The translations under genes and the position numbers were made by a program. Under the pieces are notes generated by a model, which ran no database searches, was not told the origin of the DNA, and saw only the letters and a program-made list of their open reading frames with translations. From Mucilaginibacter geliditolerans (GTDB lineage: Bacteria > Bacteroidota > Bacteroidia > Sphingobacteriales > Sphingobacteriaceae): 64,000 nucleotides of DNA. Of the stretch, positions 11,401 to 19,240 are shown piece after piece; the stretch's first letter is position 1, and each line of letters opens with the position of its first letter. The stretch spans positions 1,116,001 to 1,180,000 of the forward strand of contig NZ_JACHBY010000001.1 of the NCBI RefSeq assembly GCF_014200495.1, written 5' to 3'.

Positions 11401-11847
11401 TATCCTTACCAGTTTAAATTTGTGGATGAGGAATACGCGCGTAAATTTCAACTGGAGGAACTCGTCGGGAGATTGGCGGGCCTGTTTGCCGTACTGGCCA
11501 TATTTATTTCCTGTCTCGGCCTGTTCGGGCTAGCGGCCTATATCGCAGAACAGCGTACCAAGGAGATCGGAATCCGGAAAGTATTAGGCGCGTCTGTCGG
11601 CCAGGTCTGGGCCCTTCTCTCCCGTGAATTCGTACTGCTGGTGCTGATCAGCTGCCTGATCGCTTCACCCTTAGCCTTTTTATTCCTGTCCCACTGGTTG
11701 CAGCAATATCCTTACCGCGTTCATATCGGCCCGGTCGTATTCCTGCTGTCGGCTGCCGCCGCTATTGCCATTACGCTGCTAACCATCAGCTTCCAGGCAA
11801 TCAAAGCGGCACTGGCGAACCCCGTCAAAAGCCTGCGGAGCGAATAA
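8431..11847 (+). CDS. AraC-type membrane regulator fused to FtsX/MacB-like permease
   Basis: One uninterrupted frame of about 1,138 residues (residues counted here from the in-frame TTG at 8392). Residues 20-215 are a multi-helix membrane sensor as found in Bacteroidota AraC proteins. Residues 225-330 form the AraC double helix-turn-helix, with HEVSRIINTIFKKSFTDFIN and the second-helix signature GFNSQSTFHRTFKEITGKTP. After a short linker, residue 356 is a Met (codon at 9457) beginning MFKNYLKMAWRNMLYNKG, the usual start of a Bacteroidota FtsX-type ABC permease. That part has two periplasmic domains and the ARKVGVRKAIG/KEIGIRKVLGAS motifs. Topology is compatible: the DNA-binding part and the permease N-terminus would both be cytoplasmic. 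It may be one polypeptide or may also be translated from 9457. No ATPase gene is adjacent. Confidence 0.8.
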   Translation: MIFRTTLYDLASLVILSTGLTFALLLWFTPRANHGAHRYLAACLAAGVLCLVQQFFMDIGLAANFLPYAYLSGFGPLLYFFVRKIADTGYKAKLRDSLHFIPFIVQFVLPAAAVSFIAPLSVVIYLVICQHRLRLMNQQVKFSGGDRGRRVWRWLQYPVLALFLISPLSLIYVPIFILLLMSIMIWLAVVSYFRPEAVPVNQLASSELKQKAAWLKNTVKEKRYYEDPELSLSSLADKLCMVPHEVSRIINTIFKKSFTDFINEFRVADVIRKMKNPAYTHITLLGMAYDAGFNSQSTFHRTFKEITGKTPAEYKKELPSYNLTHRTGFTPLISSRKLNRNFMFKNYLKMAWRNMLYNKGYSALNITGLAAGMAVALLIGLWVADQYAYDRFLPGYEQAFQVEMNFTSQHNGTMTQTSIALPLTDVLKKQIPGIRYVAETDNIGRTSHGLMVGDKKLYLEGGAAGVDFFKILQYPFTEGNAGSALKDMYSIVLTQATARALFGDADPMGKEVRFDNAHELKVTGIIRDIPQNATLQFHYITPFAYKEATEDWVKTGRTKWTWNSFSAYVALEPKVSYAQIAPMIRNIVYRESTEMRSLKPEVLLHPLKDWHLYNEFKNGKVAGGFIDYVRLFSMIGLLVLAIACINFMNLSTARSEKRAREVGVRKAIGSGRFDLVYQFLLESVLITSLSFLLGLLLVQLALPSFNELTASTIHIPYGNMGFWGIMVAFVLLTGLAAGSRPAFYLSSFNAVKVLKGTIQLGRAATLPRKILVVVQFTCSVALIISTVIVYQQIGFVKNRPTGYSADRLVMTDMNGDLYQHYDALRNELLMAGLAESVTSSTSPATQVSSHFSLEKWPGKNAGDEGVNIGAIWVSNDYFQTMGMTMAAGLAFEGDPQKDSLNVILNEAAVKRIGLKNPVGQMISWNGSNQPVRIIGVVKDALMESPYKPVEPAIFGHAPNGTIVTYRLPKNADTHNIIEKIGKVFEKYNPAYPYQFKFVDEEYARKFQLEELVGRLAGLFAVLAIFISCLGLFGLAAYIAEQRTKEIGIRKVLGASVGQVWALLSREFVLLVLISCLIASPLAFLFLSHWLQQYPYRVHIGPVVFLLSAAAAIAITLLTISFQAIKAALANPVKSLRSE

Positions 11848-11910
11848 GCCGTGGACCAGTTAACGCGATGCAAAATGGAGATGACCTATGACTGTTCATA
11901 TCAGAGGCAA

Positions 11911-12078
11911 ATGCATCCTGATCTTTACACCAGAAAGATTTCTACTAATACCGCGATTAGGATTTTAAACCAAAATGATATTCGAGTAAATGAAGATCAA
12001 GCCAAAGAAATTTTGAACTTTTTATATCTCATTGCTAAAACATATAACCAACATGATGATGATAACGAATTGTTTTGA
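11911..12078 (+). CDS. Small helical protein of unknown function
   Basis: About 55 residues, chosen from ATG 11911 (MHPDLYTRKIS); an in-frame GTG at 11851 and ATGs between would make it longer. The pattern ISTNTAIRILNQNDIRVNED followed by QAKEILNFLYLIAKTY is of a type I have seen often as small unassigned proteins in Bacteroidota. It consists of two amphipathic helices, with an acidic tail. A related but nonsense-broken copy lies at 24121-24279. Function unknown. It sits directly before dispersed-module copy 2, on the opposite strand. Confidence 0.55.
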   Translation: MHPDLYTRKISTNTAIRILNQNDIRVNEDQAKEILNFLYLIAKTYNQHDDDNELF

Positions 12079-12243
12079 GACGTTAAGGTGTATTCGAACC
12101 AGGAAAACAGGCGTTTATCGCTAAAATATTCGCTTTACTTTCATGATTAAAGAAAACCCTTAAAAATCATCAAAAACTTCGAACCGATTTTTTGAAGGCA
12201 AACACGACCACTAAGGCATTAATTTACAATAAGTTATATCAAA

Positions 12244-12380
12244 TAAAAAAGAGGTAGTCAAAAATAGACCACCTCTTCAAGGGGGGTTATAGGGCTAATT
12301 TCGAACCAGTTTATACCTGATTTACAAAAAATAGCTCGAATTTGAGGACGTTCATGGTGCAAGTTCGAACCGATAAAAAT
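12244..12380 (-). repeat. Dispersed 3'-UTR/terminator module, copy 2
   Basis: Same order as copies 3 and 4: A-run, hairpin, GGGCTAATTTCGAACCAGTT, TGATTTACA, ATAGCTCGAATTTGAGGACG, then TTCGAACCGAT. It lies about 150 bp past the stop of the minus-strand FAD oxidoreductase gene. ATCAAAAACTTCGAACCGAT at about 12168-12187 is repeated near copy 4 (about 61216-61235), so homology extends beyond the core. Confidence 0.8.
12245..12276 (-). terminator. Hairpin with U-tract, copy 2 module
   Basis: A 9-bp stem (GAGGTGGTC pairing with GACTACCTC on the minus strand) is followed by six Ts. The single non-Watson-Crick pair is a G-U wobble only in minus-strand RNA. Confidence 0.7.
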
Positions 12381-12526
12381 TATTGAATATTTATCTCCGA
12401 ATTTATAGAAAGCAATTGATTATTGATTCAAGTTGGCTGAACATTTTAAAGTAAACCTCCGGATCACTTCAATTCTGGTTTTGTCGATTTTTTTTGTTAA
12501 ATAATAAACAGCAACCATAACAGTAG

Positions 12527-13729
12527 TTATCTGTTGAATTCGAACAGTTTAGCATTTTCATTCTTTTTGCCTTGTATCAAGTCTTGTAAAATTTCGGCAG
12601 CTATTATGCTAAAGGTGATCCCGTTTCCCCCAAAACCTAAAGCGAAATAGGTGTTTGGCCTTTCCGGGATGGCGCCGATATAAGGCAATCCGTCCTTAGT
12701 GGTGGCAAAGGCTCCCACCCAGCTAAAATCAGGTTTTAGGGGGACATGCGTCATCTTTTTCATAAAGGCGTGCTGCAACTGTTTCGTTTTTTTAGTAATG
12801 ATTGATGGTTTAATATGCGGATGATGATAAGGATCATCCCTGCCACCTATTAGGATGCGGTTTTCGCTTACCACTCTAAAATACATATAAGGCGTTGCCG
12901 TTTCCCAAATCAGGCTGTTCTGGTGCCAGAAATATTTATCGGGCAATGGCTCTGATACCAAAGCGTAGGTTGAATGTATGTCGGCTATCTTTTTAGGCAC
13001 GTATTGCAAACTCTCGTACCCGGCAGCTATTACCAGTTTTTTGGCCCTTACCTTTAAATCATCATTCATGTGCAGCGTTACACCTTGCCTGGTATTTTCA
13101 ATATGCTTAACAGGTGTGTTATTAAAAACCTGGTTACCCTTTTTACAAAAATCATTCAGCAAAGCATGGGTAAGAAGGTAGGCATCCACCTCACCGCCAT
13201 CCTTGCTGAATACCGCCCCCGGCGCTTCAAACCCGAAGGTCTTTTTAATGTCGGCCTTTTCCAACCAGTCTATTTCAAAGCCATGCTTTTTGCGCAGTTC
13301 ATATTCCTGTTTCAGTTTATCGGTATGGGTTTTAAAACTGGCGTATTGCAGGCTAGGCACCAAATGAAAATCAAAGGTAGGTTTCAGCGTTTTGCACAGG
13401 TGTTCAATATCATAAATCGCTTTGCGGCAAAGTTGGTAACTTTTAACCGCGTTGGTTTCGCCAACATAATTGCTTAGCTCGGTTAAGGGGGTATCAATTT
13501 CGTATTGTAAAAAAGCGGTACTTGCCGAGGTGCTACCCATACCCACATGCCGCCTGTCGAACACAGCCGCGCTTAAACCCACATCACGCAAATGCCAGGC
13601 AGTTAAGGCTGCGCTGATGCCCGCACCCATTATGGCTACATCAATAGAAAGATCTTTATCCAACGAAGGATATTGGGCAACCATGCCATCCTTCATCAGC
13701 CAGTAAGGGTGTTGTTCGTACAGGTTCAT
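12527..13729 (-). CDS. FAD-dependent oxidoreductase (DAO family)
   Basis: About 400 residues from the start MNLYEQHPYWLMKDG, the usual opening of this Bacteroidota group; an earlier in-frame ATG (top at 13792) adds 21 low-complexity residues and is less likely. The dinucleotide-binding motif is DVAIMGAGISAALTAWHL, followed by the DAO-type flavin contacts (VFDRRHVGMGSTSASTAFLQ) and a C-terminal GFGGNGITFSIIAAEIL flavin loop. It resembles gamma-glutamylputrescine oxidase-like amine oxidases, but the substrate cannot be told. It is divergent from the DNA glycosylase gene at 13850. Dispersed module copy 2 lies downstream. Confidence 0.8.
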   Translation of the reverse strand: MNLYEQHPYWLMKDGMVAQYPSLDKDLSIDVAIMGAGISAALTAWHLRDVGLSAAVFDRRHVGMGSTSASTAFLQYEIDTPLTELSNYVGETNAVKSYQLCRKAIYDIEHLCKTLKPTFDFHLVPSLQYASFKTHTDKLKQEYELRKKHGFEIDWLEKADIKKTFGFEAPGAVFSKDGGEVDAYLLTHALLNDFCKKGNQVFNNTPVKHIENTRQGVTLHMNDDLKVRAKKLVIAAGYESLQYVPKKIADIHSTYALVSEPLPDKYFWHQNSLIWETATPYMYFRVVSENRILIGGRDDPYHHPHIKPSIITKKTKQLQHAFMKKMTHVPLKPDFSWVGAFATTKDGLPYIGAIPERPNTYFALGFGGNGITFSIIAAEILQDLIQGKKNENAKLFEFNR

Positions 13730-13849
13730 AACAGGTATTTTATTTGTTTTACTACTACCTTTTGTGTGATTATTTGTTTCATTTTGAAACAAAATAGCTT
13801 TGCAATGGCTTAACTCCTATGTGCTTTTGTATAAAACTAAACTATTACT

Positions 13850-14620
13850 ATGCCTGAATTACCCGATCTGCAGGTTTTTGCTAAAAACCTCACCAAACTA
13901 TTTAAAGATAAAAAGCTTGAAAAAGTAAATGCCACCGTAACGGCAAAGTTAAATGTACCTGTAAAAGAACTGGAAGATACCTTAGAGGGGCAAACGCTCA
14001 CCCACATTGGCAGGGTTGGCAAAGAGCTGCAGTTCACTTTTAAAAACGGGCATGTATTGGCATTGCACCTGATGCTGCATGGCGAACTGCATTTATTTGA
14101 AGCTAAGAACGAGCACCGGTTCAGTATTATTGAATTGATATTTGAGGATAAGAAAGGTTTGGTCTTAACCGATTTTCAAAAGGCAGCCACACCAACACTT
14201 GATCCCGAAAAATCGGATACCCCTGACGCGCTTGCTGTGGATGCGAGATACATAGAGCAAAAGCTTAGTTCAACCAAATCACCAGTGAAAACTGTTTTGA
14301 TGGATCAGAAAGTATTACGCGGTATTGGCAATGCTTATGTCGATGAGATATTGTATGATGCTAAATTATCGCCATTCTCTGCCTCCAATAAAATACCCGC
14401 CGAAAAGGTGAAGGTACTTTTGCACTCCATCAAATCGGTGTTAGAGGATGCTGAAAAGCAGATCATCAAACATAATCCCGATCTCATCAGCGGCGAAGTG
14501 CGCGATTTTTTACTGGTGCACAAACCAAAGCAAAAGGAAACAGCCAAAGGCGAAACTATCCATCAAAAACCGGTAGGCTCACGTAAAACCTATTATACCG
14601 ATAGCCAGGAATTATTTTAA
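13850..14620 (+). CDS. Fpg/Nei-family DNA glycosylase, zincless
   Basis: A base-excision repair enzyme of 256 residues. It begins MPELPDLQVF with the catalytic Pro2 (Schiff base) and Glu3. HLMLHGEL matches the strand near the conserved Lys loop, and RGIGNAYVDEILYDAKLSP is the helix-two-turn-helix DNA-binding region. The C-terminal DNA-binding hairpin reads HQKPVGSRKTYYTDSQELF. The conserved Arg and Gln are in place but the four zinc-binding Cys of Fpg are absent, so this is a zincless-finger member, as known for human NEIL1. Expected role: removal of oxidised bases with beta/delta-lyase activity. Substrate preference (8-oxoG or pyrimidine lesions) is not decidable from sequence. Confidence 0.85.
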   Translation: MPELPDLQVFAKNLTKLFKDKKLEKVNATVTAKLNVPVKELEDTLEGQTLTHIGRVGKELQFTFKNGHVLALHLMLHGELHLFEAKNEHRFSIIELIFEDKKGLVLTDFQKAATPTLDPEKSDTPDALAVDARYIEQKLSSTKSPVKTVLMDQKVLRGIGNAYVDEILYDAKLSPFSASNKIPAEKVKVLLHSIKSVLEDAEKQIIKHNPDLISGEVRDFLLVHKPKQKETAKGETIHQKPVGSRKTYYTDSQELF

Positions 14621-14641
14621 AGGATTGTATGCTATTTCTTT

Positions 14642-15028
14642 TTATTTACTCGTACTTTTTAAAGCCCAGTAAACAAGCACCGGCTGGAAAAACAAACGGA
14701 TCAACCGCTTTTTATTGGTATCAAGGTTAAGCGCGCTTCTTTCGTGCGTGTATTGAACAATATTACCCGGAAAAACAGCGACGAAAAATGCGGCAGCTAC
14801 TCTTCCGATATCTTGCCTGTATTTTTTTGGCGCGAACACAATAGCGCTTCCTAACACGATTTCGACTATTCCGGAATACACTACTGTATCATCTTTTTTT
14901 AACGGAACCCAGTTCGGTACCTGAGCTTGGAAGCCCTTTCTTGCAAAGGATAAATGGCCGATCCCTGCAATAATAAGGTTAGCCCCCAATACAATTCTTG
15001 CTGCGGTTTTTATGTTTTCTTCGTTCAT
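14642..15028 (-). CDS. DoxX-like integral membrane protein
   Basis: 128 residues with four hydrophobic segments (about 8-26, 45-65, 78-98 and 110-124). The opening TAARIVLGANLIIAGIGHLSF, the PNWVP motif and the GSAIVFAPKKYR stretch fit the DoxX/DoxD-like superfamily, as do most small four-helix proteins annotated that way in Bacteroidota. The physiological role is uncertain; some family members are linked to redox homeostasis. It converges with the glycosylase gene, with only 21 bp between stops. Confidence 0.65.
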   Translation of the reverse strand: MNEENIKTAARIVLGANLIIAGIGHLSFARKGFQAQVPNWVPLKKDDTVVYSGIVEIVLGSAIVFAPKKYRQDIGRVAAAFFVAVFPGNIVQYTHERSALNLDTNKKRLIRLFFQPVLVYWALKSTSK

Positions 15029-15130
15029 AGGTGATCTGTTTAATAGCTATACACAACAACCATTCCTGTTTATTGCAACCAAGGCTTCCATGTGATATGT
15101 GATCACCGGTTTTGGCTCTGGCCGGATAAA

Positions 15131-15664
15131 TTATGTCTCCATTTCAATAGATGGATTACCCGTCATCTTTCGGGCTCTTCTCATTTGTTTATAAGGCAGG
15201 TAATACTTTTCGTAAAACTGCTTCTTCCCATCCTTATAATGGCTGACAGCACCTATCCAGCTAACAAACTTGATGTAGTACCAGGCAAAATCAATTTGCA
15301 TGGGCTTAAATCCGCTACGTGCGCTTTTTGGAAATAAATGGTGGTTGTTATGCCATTCCCCGGCGACAATACCCGGCCAAAGCTGATTGATCGATTTATC
15401 TTTTTGGTTATAATCCGTTTTTTTATTTTGCTTGTCTTTTCCTTTGGCATGGCCTTCATAGTTGAAAGTACGCACGCCTACCGCCCAAAAACCTGCCGCG
15501 CCAAAAAGACTGACTGCTAAGCCATTTCCACCAAGCAGGTAAAATATCGTGTACCAAAAAGCCCAGTTTAAATAAAGGCCGATTCCAAAACATGAAATAT
15601 GCTGAGTATGCTTACTTTCAACGCGGTAATAACGGTTAAACAGCTTTTTTTTAGTACTTATATT
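15131..15664 (-). pseudogene. Fatty acid (acyl-CoA) desaturase, 5' two-fifths missing
   Basis: Open from an upstream stop at 15665-15667 to the stop at 15131, with no Met in the homologous part (only a GTG at 15475). The residues include VESKHTQH, a membrane helix pair (YTIFYLLGGNGLAVSLFGAA) and the third histidine box GEWHNNHHLFPKSARSGFK that is typical of membrane delta-9-type desaturases. The first two His boxes (HxxxxH, HxxHH), required for the di-iron centre, would lie further upstream and are not found. I read it as the 3' remnant of a lost desaturase gene. Confidence 0.7.
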
Positions 15665-15702
15665 CTAATTAATTATTAAATAAATATGGACGCCTGAAAT
15701 CA

Positions 15703-16734
15703 TCATACCGGCAGATCACTTGTGGTTGCTTTATCATCTGCCAGCAGGATAGCTCTTATACGGTCTATATGTACCTGCGATAACTTTGCCCGTTCAGCGG
15801 CCTGACGAGATGTTGCACCCCTTTGATCACGGGCAACAGTTGTAAGTAGGTTTTTTCTTTCTTCAAACATTCGCAGTGCGATCCACATGGTTTCTTCCAT
15901 TTTTTCCTTTTGGGCTGCAAGCAAGGTGGCATTGGTATAAGCATGGCCGGTATGGCAACGGTAACGAACCATAGGCCCTTTATCCATTTTCCACAAAACA
16001 CCCCCACACCCCGGACAATTAAAAGGGACCTGTTCCCCTAAAGAGTTAACAGATGCGAGGTCGCTTAATACCCGTTCGGCGATTTTAGACTCCCTCCTGA
16101 TATCTTCCGGAATAGGTTTTTGCTTACCCAGTTTTCTTGCCATCAGCATCATAAGAATGCCACCCATTTCGGCTATAGGCACACAATAATCTACCTCTAC
16201 CTGGTTTAATGCATTTTTGGGCATGTCGGGATACTGTGCCTCTTTTGGATCTTGCACGATGCAGGTTCCACCACATCTGCGGACAGCGATAAGCCCCGAA
16301 GTTCCATCGTCCAGATAACCCGTTAATATTATTCCGGTTACCCTGTTTCCAAACGCAACAGCCGCTGAACGGAACAGGGGATCAATCCCCGGGCGTGAGC
16401 GATTTTCCTGGGCACCTTTTGTGACATACAGGAGGCCGGTTTCTTCGATCATGAGGTGATGGTCAGAAGGCGCCAGGTAAACATGCCCAGCTTTCGCAGG
16501 CTCACCATTTACAGCGTGTACACAGGGTAACTTTCCGTGCTTATTTAAGGCATTCAAAAGCACGTCGCCGGTAGCATCCGGAGAAATGTGCATTACAACA
16601 AGTACTGGCGCAGGAAAGTCTTCAGGTAATTGCTGAATTAAAGAAGTAAGGGCATTCAAGCCTCCTGCAGAAGCGCCTATAACGACAACCTGCCCGGTTT
16701 TATAGTGGAAGTTTCCGTTTGTCGCTTTCTTCAT
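15703..16734 (-). CDS. CheB-type protein-glutamate methylesterase without receiver domain
   Basis: 343 residues. Residues 15-200 are a CheB catalytic domain with the triad Ser22 (GASAGG), His48 (VVMHIS) and the Asp in LTGYLDDGTSG. The N-terminal response-regulator domain of classic CheB is absent. The C-terminal third has a treble-clef-like cluster CPGCGGVLWK...RCHTGHAYT, followed by a helical region. This layout is common in non-chemotactic CheB proteins of Bacteroidota and Proteobacteria. No chemoreceptor or CheR gene is near. It is downstream of, and co-directional with, the H+-ATPase gene (124-bp gap), so it may be an end gene of that operon. Confidence 0.8.
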   Translation of the reverse strand: MKKATNGNFHYKTGQVVVIGASAGGLNALTSLIQQLPEDFPAPVLVVMHISPDATGDVLLNALNKHGKLPCVHAVNGEPAKAGHVYLAPSDHHLMIEETGLLYVTKGAQENRSRPGIDPLFRSAAVAFGNRVTGIILTGYLDDGTSGLIAVRRCGGTCIVQDPKEAQYPDMPKNALNQVEVDYCVPIAEMGGILMMLMARKLGKQKPIPEDIRRESKIAERVLSDLASVNSLGEQVPFNCPGCGGVLWKMDKGPMVRYRCHTGHAYTNATLLAAQKEKMEETMWIALRMFEERKNLLTTVARDQRGATSRQAAERAKLSQVHIDRIRAILLADDKATTSDLPV

Positions 16735-16858
16735 ACATGGTTAACATCAATAGGCCCTAAAAGTTCCAGATATAGGCAATTAACTGGCATTGACGCTACA
16801 AAAAATATTAGTAGATTTTAAAATGGTCACCAATGTTAAATATATAAATTCCGAAACG

Positions 16859-19240
16859 TTAAGGGATATCCATTTGCCATTTTTTTAATAATATAAATTT
16901 AACCAGATCATTTAAAGTAAACGAAATGATAGCGGTATAGCCGATCACAATCAGGGTGTCTTTTAGTGGAATAGCCGTAAAAGTCAATAAGCCAAAAGTC
17001 ACTAAGATTACACCCAAAATCATGTCTCCGATGATGAGGAAAAGCAATATTTTACTTGGCCATGAATTCCAGAAATGCCTTTTTTCTCTTACTACAAAGA
17101 GTGAAAACAAACCAAAATAAAGAATAACCTCAAAGCTGTAGGTACTCAATGCAGCATCGTTTGCATTCAAACTCAAATGATGCAATCCATAATAAAGCAG
17201 CGGGAAGGCTTCAGCGGTCATCAGTAGCCCCAGGACTAAGCCAACTTTGGCCAATCCGTTTATATTCCACGAAGCAGGTTTTTTCGAAATAATCACGTTA
17301 TCCGTGGCCAGTGATACTTTCACAAAATCGGTCATAAAGATAATGATTAGTATGGCCGACGCGGAGATAATGTATTTACCAAATATTAAATAAGCGATCA
17401 CTACAAAGCAGGTTTTAAAAATGGAGCGAGTGATCTTGTTCAATATCCAGATATTGATCCGCTCAAACATCTTGCGCCCAGTAATAATCGGTGCGGGAAT
17501 ACTGGATAAACCTTCTTTGGTAAGCACGATACTGGCAGCGCCTTTAGCCACATCGGTCGCATTGCTGACCGCAATTCCAACTTCAGCCTGCTTTAAGGCC
17601 GGCGAATCATTGACTCCATCGCCGGTCATGCCGACGATATGCCCATTAGACTGGAAAGTTTTAACGATATTATATTTATCTTCGGGGTAAACACCTGCAA
17701 ATCCGCTATTTTTTTCCAATAGTTCGATGGCTTTTTTGGGGTCACTTAAACAATCCTTAAATACCGAAGCATTTAATATTTTATCGCCGATCTCCAGGGT
17801 TTTTGACATTTCCTCGGCAATCGGCAGCGCATCACCTGTAAGCATTTTAACAGTCACACCCAGATCTGCCAGATCCTTAATGATCTGCATGGAATCAGCA
17901 CGTGGCGGATCATGTAGCGCCACCAAACCTACGAATTGAGTGTTGTTATTTTTAGTCTGCGCAACTGCTATTGCGCGATAGCCGGATTTCGCCAGTTCAT
18001 CGATCTGTTTGTTCCAACCGGCGATAGCAGCAGCATCCAGTTTACATAACGGGTACAGGGTTTCCGCAGCCCCCTTGATGACCTCAAACTGTTCATTACC
18101 GTTGGCAATGCTGGCCTCCGTTTTTCGGGTTTTGGGATCAAATGGGACAAATGCTTTTTGAATAAAACTATTATTGATGATATTCTTCTCTCTGGCTGAA
18201 CCAATCATAGCCATATCGATAGCATCGTGATCGGCTTCTTGTGAAGCTAAAGCACCATAAAGCAAAACCTTGTCTCCGGTAAACCCGTCAGCGGGGATTA
18301 GTTTGGCTACAGTTAATTTATTAATCGTGAGCGTACCGGTTTTATCCACGCACAAAGTGTCCATACTGGCTGCATCGTTTGGAGCGTTCAAGCGGGTAAC
18401 CAAAACGCCCTGTCCGGAAAGCTCTTTGGAGCCGAGCGCCATGCTGATAGTAAACATAGCCGTCAAGGCCACCGGGATGGCGCCCAGCAGTAACACCAGC
18501 ATTAAAGGTAATAGTTGTAGGGGATTCATTCCACGGATCATAGAAACGACAAAAGCAATGATCAATAGAGCAGCGACAATGAATAGCAGCCATTTTACCA
18601 CTTTAGCCAACACCTCGTCAATATGTGATTTTGGTGCAGCGGATTTGACTAATTGCGCTGTTTTCCCAAAATAGGTGTTCAACCCTGTTACAGTAACCAT
18701 ACCTGTAGCTTCGCCTTTGGTGACAACAGACCCGGAATAGACCGTTTTACCCGCTGGCATTTCTACTTCTCCAGACTCACCAGTTAAAGCTGATTGGTCG
18801 ACACTCAAAGCTCCGTCGGTAATGGTAAAATCAGCAGGCACAAAATCTCCGATCCTTACCCGGATGATATCACCCGGTACCAATTCGCGGGCTAAGGCTG
18901 TTTTCCAAACGCTGTCCCGGAGCAGCTTGACATTGACTTGTAATTTCTTCCTTAATTCTGCCACCGCGTTGGCGGCGCTCTGCTCCAGTGTAAAACTGAT
19001 TAATGCGTTCAAAATTAACAGGCCTCCCACTACATAAGCATCGGATATATTGTGTAGGAATAAGGAAAGTACCACAATGAATTCCAGCATCCAAGCGGTA
19101 AGGCCCCAGAATTTCGATAAAAAATTGAGCAGTGGGTGGGATTTGTTTTCCGTGATCTCATTGTAGCCATATTGCTTGAGCAGGCCCGCTACGGCCACCT
19201 GGCTTAAGCCAGTGGTGGGGTTGGTTTTTAATTCTGCCAT
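16859..19240 (-). CDS. P-type (P3A-like) proton-transporting ATPase
   Basis: 793 residues. It has the actuator motif [20 protein letters not shown], the phosphorylation motif [12 protein letters not shown], the nucleotide-domain [10 protein letters not shown] and the hinge motif [20 protein letters not shown]. Membrane helices lie near residues 40-85, 215-265 and in the last 200 residues. Length and motif spelling match plasma-membrane H+-ATPases of the P3A class, which extrude protons using ATP. The short N-terminus ([19 protein letters not shown]) is the family's usual start, and the plant/fungal C-terminal autoinhibitory tail is absent. Its start overlaps the phosphoketolase stop by 13 bp, so the two are co-translated. 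Proton export next to an acetate-producing route suggests pH homeostasis, which is inference. Confidence 0.88.
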   Translation of the reverse strand: MAELKTNPTTGLSQVAVAGLLKQYGYNEITENKSHPLLNFLSKFWGLTAWMLEFIVVLSLFLHNISDAYVVGGLLILNALISFTLEQSAANAVAELRKKLQVNVKLLRDSVWKTALARELVPGDIIRVRIGDFVPADFTITDGALSVDQSALTGESGEVEMPAGKTVYSGSVVTKGEATGMVTVTGLNTYFGKTAQLVKSAAPKSHIDEVLAKVVKWLLFIVAALLIIAFVVSMIRGMNPLQLLPLMLVLLLGAIPVALTAMFTISMALGSKELSGQGVLVTRLNAPNDAASMDTLCVDKTGTLTINKLTVAKLIPADGFTGDKVLLYGALASQEADHDAIDMAMIGSAREKNIINNSFIQKAFVPFDPKTRKTEASIANGNEQFEVIKGAAETLYPLCKLDAAAIAGWNKQIDELAKSGYRAIAVAQTKNNNTQFVGLVALHDPPRADSMQIIKDLADLGVTVKMLTGDALPIAEEMSKTLEIGDKILNASVFKDCLSDPKKAIELLEKNSGFAGVYPEDKYNIVKTFQSNGHIVGMTGDGVNDSPALKQAEVGIAVSNATDVAKGAASIVLTKEGLSSIPAPIITGRKMFERINIWILNKITRSIFKTCFVVIAYLIFGKYIISASAILIIIFMTDFVKVSLATDNVIISKKPASWNINGLAKVGLVLGLLMTAEAFPLLYYGLHHLSLNANDAALSTYSFEVILYFGLFSLFVVREKRHFWNSWPSKILLFLIIGDMILGVILVTFGLLTFTAIPLKDTLIVIGYTAIISFTLNDLVKFILLKKWQMDIP

